22,328 bases of DNA from NCBI GenBank assembly GCA_938001995.1, contig CALLAV010000214.1, positions 1 to 22,328 of the forward strand. Direction: 5' to 3'. The notes below the pieces were generated by a model that was not told the origin of the DNA, did not search any database, and was given only the letters and a program-made list of their open reading frames with translations. The position numbers and the translations under genes are program-made. Position 1 is the stretch's first letter. Each line of letters starts with the position of its first letter. Source of the stretch: an uncultured Amylibacter sp. (GTDB lineage Bacteria > Pseudomonadota > Alphaproteobacteria > Rhodobacterales > Rhodobacteraceae). This document shows positions 21,786-22,328 of the stretch, in pieces.

Positions 21786-22328
21786 ATGAAAAACACGCCC
21801 GAGACCCCCGAACCAACTGACGCCGCCGCGCGGCGTGCGGTTGAACCAATTGTTTGCTACCCCATAGATACGCTGCCAGCACCACACATGCAGGTGTATC
21901 GACGCGCACGACAGGATTTGACCCTTGTAGAGGAGCTGATTGTGCCGCCCCGCGATGCACAGTGCTGGTCTTTGCCAAGCGGCCATTTTTGCCGAATCGT
22001 GAGCGTAGAAGGCTCCCAAGTGGGTGATCTGAATTTTTGGAATGCGGCTGATTTGAACGAGCGGTTTTATTCAGGCAAAACGCGGGCATTGCACGGCACG
22101 CATGTGTCTACGGGGGATCAGTTGTGGTCTAGCATCCCGCACATCCGCCCGATGGCGACGGTCACGCATGATACGCTTGATTGGTATGGCTGGGATGAAT
22201 ATGGCGGTTCGGTCCATGATGTGATCGGCACAAGATGCGATCCTTACACCAACGATATTTTGAACGGAGTGGATTACCACTATTGTTGTCACTCGAACCT
22301 GTCTCGTGCGCTTGCGGATTGGACAGGC
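21786..22328 (+). CDS. DUF1989 (urea-carboxylase-associated) family protein, 3' partial
   Basis: The frame opens at ATG 21786 and stays open for 181 codons to the window edge, so the C-terminus is missing. It matches the DUF1989/urea-carboxylase-associated family by LPSGHFCRIVSVEGSQVGDLNFWNA-type early segment, TRALHGTHVSTGDQLWS, and the cysteine-bearing GTRCDPYTND and YHYCCHSNLSRAL blocks. Family members include the carboxyguanidine-deiminase subunits of guanidine degradation (UAAP1/2), but no urea or guanidine carboxylase is nearby. The exact role is unknown. The ribosome site is weak; an in-frame ATG at residue 35 (HMQVYRRAR) is an alternative start. Confidence 0.85.
   Translation, partial: MKNTPETPEPTDAAARRAVEPIVCYPIDTLPAPHMQVYRRARQDLTLVEELIVPPRDAQCWSLPSGHFCRIVSVEGSQVGDLNFWNAADLNERFYSGKTRALHGTHVSTGDQLWSSIPHIRPMATVTHDTLDWYGWDEYGGSVHDVIGTRCDPYTNDILNGVDYHYCCHSNLSRALADWTG

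Noticed and set aside
1..22328. CRISPR arrays, insertion sequences, integrases or phage genes
   Set aside because: No repeated spacer pattern, transposase or integrase sequence, or terminal repeats were seen; the tRNA-His has no integrase next to it within the window.

Overview
The window looks like chromosomal DNA of a marine-type alphaproteobacterium of the Rhodobacterales (Roseobacter group). The grounds are family content and gene style: a TauR-type MocR regulator, a DUF3572 and a DUF6324 protein, a PleD-like cyclase, an MttB-family methyltransferase, a perfect CtrA-type box, and a tRNA-His without G-1 and with A73. This is recognition from sequence, not a database search.

Layout, left to right. 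(1) The 3' end of a GNAT acetyltransferase, then an AT-rich secreted orphan. (2) A minus-strand taurine/sulfonate-type ABC operon: binding protein, ATPase, and a permease carrying an unusual ~120-residue extracytoplasmic insert. A tauR-type regulator lies upstream on the same strand, with two direct repeats just before its start codon. (3) A NUDIX hydrolase and a DUF983 membrane protein. (4) A plus-strand stress cassette: exported four-EF-hand protein, terminator, ECF sigma factor, one-TM putative anti-sigma, and membrane-anchored metal-sensor-like protein. (5) A PleD-like diguanylate cyclase whose first receiver has lost its phospho-acceptor Asp, and a DUF3572 protein. (6) A compact minus-strand operon marR - reductive dehalogenase - SRPBCC. 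The 1065-residue dehalogenase is fused to its own FMN/NAD/2Fe-2S reductase, and a 13-bp palindrome overlaps the predicted promoter. (7) A HAD phosphatase, then a GlxA-type AraC regulator divergent from an MttB-family methyltransferase, with a perfect 9-bp dyad between them. (8) An H-NOX protein translationally coupled to an HNOBA-like/GGDEF cyclase. (9) A 514-bp gene-free stretch with a perfect CtrA box, a candidate small RNA and AT-rich DNA. (10) A small orphan protein, tRNA-His, a DUF6324 protein and the 5' part of a DUF1989 protein that runs off the end.

Functional reading: three modules import or attack small organic compounds (sulfonate uptake, organohalide reduction, quaternary or tertiary amine demethylation), each next to its own regulator. 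Two c-di-GMP synthases, one probably gated by nitric oxide, and the ECF cassette provide environmental sensing. Genes are tightly packed: many start/stop codons overlap by one base, and two convergent pairs share stop-codon bases. The best candidates for less-described biology are the self-sufficient reductive dehalogenase operon, the CtrA-box/small-RNA region, the extended permease and the non-phosphorylatable PleD paralogue.
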